Below are positions 12,691-15,207 of a DNA stretch of 15,207 nucleotides, piece after piece. The stretch lies in the NCBI GenBank assembly GCA_030526455.1, contig JAUNCU010000054.1, positions 1 to 15,207 on the forward strand, read 5' to 3'. The first letter of the stretch is position 1, and each line of letters opens with the position of its first letter. Source of the stretch: Bacteroidales bacterium. GTDB lineage: Bacteria > Bacteroidota > Bacteroidia > Bacteroidales > Muribaculaceae. A model generated the notes under the pieces. The model was given only the letters and a program-made list of their open reading frames with translations, made no database searches and was not told where the DNA came from. A program made the position numbers and the translations under genes.

Positions 12691-15147
12691 ATGAAAAAGA
12701 TTTTCATGATGGCCCTTATGGCTACACTGATGAGCATTCAGGCCATCGCACAATACAACGTGAAATTTCAAGTGAACGACTCAACGGGCGAAGGCGAGGC
12801 TTTCGCCACGGTGAGAATCTACAAGGCTGCCGACGCCAACAAGGCGGTTTCTACCGGAGTGACTACGCTCGAGGGTGCTTTCACACAAGAAATCGCCACG
12901 GCGGGCGCCTATAAGGCCGAAATCTCGGCAGTGGGCAAGGTGACCGCTGTGAAAGACTTCAGCGTGAGCGCATCGCAAAAGACTGCCGACCTGGGCACAA
13001 TCGTGCTGGGTGCCAACGCCAACGTGCTCCAGGGCGTGACCGTGACGGCTGCCGCCCCCGTTGTGAAGAGCGAAATCGACCGCATTTCATATAATGTGCA
13101 AAACGATGCCGACTCAAAGAGCCGCAACGTGCTCGACATGCTGCGCAAGGTGCCTCTGGTGACCGTCGACGGACAGGACAACATCACCGTGAAGGGTTCG
13201 GGCAGTTACAAGATTTTCAAGAACGGACACCCCGACCCAGGCTTGAGCCAGAATGCGAAGGAAGTGCTCAAGGCCATCCCCGCAAGCATGATCAAGCGCA
13301 TTGAGGTGATTACCGACCCAGGCGCAAAATACGACGCCGAGGGTGTGACCGCCATCCTCAACATCGTGACCTTCGACGCCTCAAGCACCAGCACCAGCGG
13401 CGTGACCGGTACCGTGTCGGTGGGCGCGAGCGACCGCGGCAACCCTGAGGCTATGGCCTACCTCACCACCCAGGTGGGCAAAGTGGTGGCCAGCATCAAC
13501 TACGGCTACCACCACCAGACCAAGCACAACGACATGCAGCACAATGAATATTTCACCCGCTACACCGAAACCGGCAACGAACTCACCGACGTGCAAGACG
13601 GCGGCGCCAGCGTGAATGTGCACTTTGGCAACATCGACGCCAGTTACGAGCCCGACACGCTCAATCTGCTCTCGCTCTCCTTCGGCGGCTACTACTATAA
13701 TTACATGGCCGAAGGCTGGGGCAGCGTGGTGATGCGCGACAAACTGGGCCAGACCATCTACAGCCACGACAAGTATGGCCGCATTCCTGGCAACAACTTC
13801 TTCTCATTCAACGGCCGCTTCGACTATCAGCACAAGACTCGCCGCCCCGACGAGACCCTCACCCTCTCCTACATGCTCTCTACCTCGCACAACAAAAATG
13901 AAAACGAGATGACCTATAGCAACATGGTGGGCTCGGTGCTGCCCTACACCCAGTCGCACGACGACGTGACTGAGAATTTCCTGGAGCAGACTGTGCAATT
14001 CGACTGGACTCGCCCATTTGCCAAATACAACAAATTTGAAACCGGCCTGAAATACATCAACCGCAGCAACAAGAGCCACTCCATCTTCGACTACAAGGGC
14101 TACCCCGAAGGCGATCATGAGAGCCAGTTCAAGCACCTCACCCAAGTGGCAGCGGCCTACTTCAGTTACACCTTCAACAAGGGTCCATGGGCAGCGCGCG
14201 CCGGCTTGCGCTACGAATTCAGCCACCTGAGCGCCAAATTCCCCGACGGAAGCCAGAAGAATTTCCACAGCAACCTCAGCGACTGGGTGCCCATGGCTAG
14301 CGTGCAATATAAGTTTGACATGTTCAACACGCTCAAACTCACATTCAACACCACCATCAACCGCCCCGGCATCAGTTACCTCAACCCCGCAGTGGTGATC
14401 ACTCCCGAATCGAAGACCTACGGCAACAGCGACCTCAAGAGCGTGCACAAATATGCCTGGGAACTCAACTACATGCACATGGGCCAGAAGTTCACCTTCA
14501 GCATCACCCCTAACTTCGACATCTGCACCAATGGCATCGCCACCAAGCAGTGGAGCGAAGGCAACATCAAGCACACCACCTACGTGAATGGCTTGTTCAA
14601 GCGCTGGATAGGCGTGTGGGGCTACGTGCAGTACAACCTCGTGAAGACCGGCACAAGCGTGATGGTGAACGGCGGCATCGGCTACGACTACTTCAAGAAT
14701 GAAGACCTCGGCATTCGCAACTACGGCACCGTGATCAATTTCTTCACCAATCTCACCCAGCAACTGCCAGCCGGATTCCGCCTCAGCGCCTGGGCTGGAT
14801 GCTTCGGCGGCAACCCCGAAGGCCTCTACAGCAAGAGCGACCGCGAGTGGTACCACGGCTTCAACCTGCAGCGCTCATTCCTGAAGGAAGACCGCCTCAC
14901 CGTGAGCATCAACGCCCGCAACCCGTTCCACAAAATCAACAAGTGGCACACCCACACCGTGAACGGCAACTACAGCGGCTACGAGCACTACCACTACATG
15001 GTGCGCGACTTCAGCATCAAAGTATCTTACCGCTTCGGTTCGCTCAAGGCTAATGTGAAAAAGACCGCCACCACCATCGAGAACAACGACCTCGTGGGCG
15101 GCAGCACAGCCGGCGGCCAAGGCCAGCAAGGCGGCCAGAGCAAGTAA
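12691..15147 (+). CDS. Outer-membrane beta-barrel protein, TonB-dependent-receptor-like
   Basis: An 818-residue outer-membrane protein. In order: signal peptide ending AIAQ (about 21); a carboxypeptidase-regulatory-like beta domain at about 22-108; a short TonB-box-like LQGVTVTA at 113-120; a plug-like domain at about 130-228 (KVPLVTVDG, VKGSGSYKIFKNG, PASMIKRIEVITDPGAKYDA); then a barrel of the OMP_b-brl_3 type (PF14905 by recognition), ending in SYRFG and a Gly/Gln-rich tail of about 20 residues. The family is common in Bacteroidota and often unassigned in substrate; it lacks a SusD partner here. The ATG at 12691 begins a clear signal peptide. It is transcribed away from locus 2 from its own promoter. 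Its codons end strongly in C (GGC, CGC, AAC, ACC), whereas the SusC genes use many GGT and CGT codons. The frame is intact. Ligand unknown. Confidence 0.92.
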   Translation: MKKIFMMALMATLMSIQAIAQYNVKFQVNDSTGEGEAFATVRIYKAADANKAVSTGVTTLEGAFTQEIATAGAYKAEISAVGKVTAVKDFSVSASQKTADLGTIVLGANANVLQGVTVTAAAPVVKSEIDRISYNVQNDADSKSRNVLDMLRKVPLVTVDGQDNITVKGSGSYKIFKNGHPDPGLSQNAKEVLKAIPASMIKRIEVITDPGAKYDAEGVTAILNIVTFDASSTSTSGVTGTVSVGASDRGNPEAMAYLTTQVGKVVASINYGYHHQTKHNDMQHNEYFTRYTETGNELTDVQDGGASVNVHFGNIDASYEPDTLNLLSLSFGGYYYNYMAEGWGSVVMRDKLGQTIYSHDKYGRIPGNNFFSFNGRFDYQHKTRRPDETLTLSYMLSTSHNKNENEMTYSNMVGSVLPYTQSHDDVTENFLEQTVQFDWTRPFAKYNKFETGLKYINRSNKSHSIFDYKGYPEGDHESQFKHLTQVAAAYFSYTFNKGPWAARAGLRYEFSHLSAKFPDGSQKNFHSNLSDWVPMASVQYKFDMFNTLKLTFNTTINRPGISYLNPAVVITPESKTYGNSDLKSVHKYAWELNYMHMGQKFTFSITPNFDICTNGIATKQWSEGNIKHTTYVNGLFKRWIGVWGYVQYNLVKTGTSVMVNGGIGYDYFKNEDLGIRNYGTVINFFTNLTQQLPAGFRLSAWAGCFGGNPEGLYSKSDREWYHGFNLQRSFLKEDRLTVSINARNPFHKINKWHTHTVNGNYSGYEHYHYMVRDFSIKVSYRFGSLKANVKKTATTIENNDLVGGSTAGGQGQQGGQSK

Positions 15148-15207
15148 GCAACAAACGCGAGTTCGGGATAAGCAATACTGCGCTTTTTTAGAAAAAAATA
15201 ACGAATC
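15148..15207 (+). other. Trailer of the beta-barrel gene, no clear terminator
   Basis: The last 60 bases hold no gene. A TTTTTTAGAAAAAA palindrome and a weak stem around AGC/GCT precede a six-T run (15184-15189). This may be the start of a terminator, but the stem is too short to call one. Confidence 0.3.

Noticed and set aside
13804..14856. 350-codon open frame on the minus strand
   Set aside because: It is antisense to the beta-barrel gene. C-ending codons on the coding strand suppress stops on the other strand; the product is Val/Ala/Glu/His-rich with no domain.

Overview
The window looks like Bacteroidales DNA, probably Prevotella or a close relative. It holds two complete SusC/SusD-type outer-membrane import pairs, lipoproteins with Bacteroidota-style signal peptides, promoters matching the TTTG / TAnnTTTG pattern, and no obvious Shine-Dalgarno sequences. 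The genus is inferred from overall style only.

Layout. Positions 1-298 are non-coding: a copy of a dispersed or terminal repeat at the extreme left edge, two perfect hairpins and a strong terminator-like stem. Positions 299-5445 (minus strand) carry locus 1, a SusC-like receptor followed by its SusD-like lipoprotein. Positions 5446-5960 are a 515-bp regulatory gap with two candidate promoters, a long structured leader and a GC-rich patch with a 9-bp tandem repeat. Positions 5961-11975 (minus strand) carry locus 2: a SusC-like receptor, a SusD-like lipoprotein and a small third lipoprotein, with 33-bp gaps, so very likely one operon. Positions 11976-12690 are a 715-bp gap holding the locus 2 promoter and leader, an inverted copy of the left-edge repeat, a cluster of three GC-rich hairpins, and the promoter and leader of the next gene. 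Positions 12691-15147 (plus strand) encode an outer-membrane beta-barrel protein of the TonB-dependent-receptor-like type.

How the parts work together. SusC proteins are TonB-dependent channels and SusD proteins are the surface lids that capture the ligand (glycan, peptide or other oligomer). The third lipoprotein of locus 2 is a plausible accessory ligand-binding protein. There are no glycoside hydrolases, peptidases, sulfatases or regulators (HTCS, SusR, ECF sigma/anti-sigma) in the window, so the substrate cannot be read from context. The two loci share promoter and leader sequence and signal-peptide DNA, which points to an old tandem duplication that kept its expression signals.

The most unusual structure is a perfect 25-bp inverted repeat (1-25 and 12233-12257, each with a further ~25-30 bp of weaker homology) that brackets the entire double SusCD block. 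I did not find a clear new defence or mobile system. The other points of interest are the leader architecture upstream of locus 1 and the hairpin cluster at 12297-12403.
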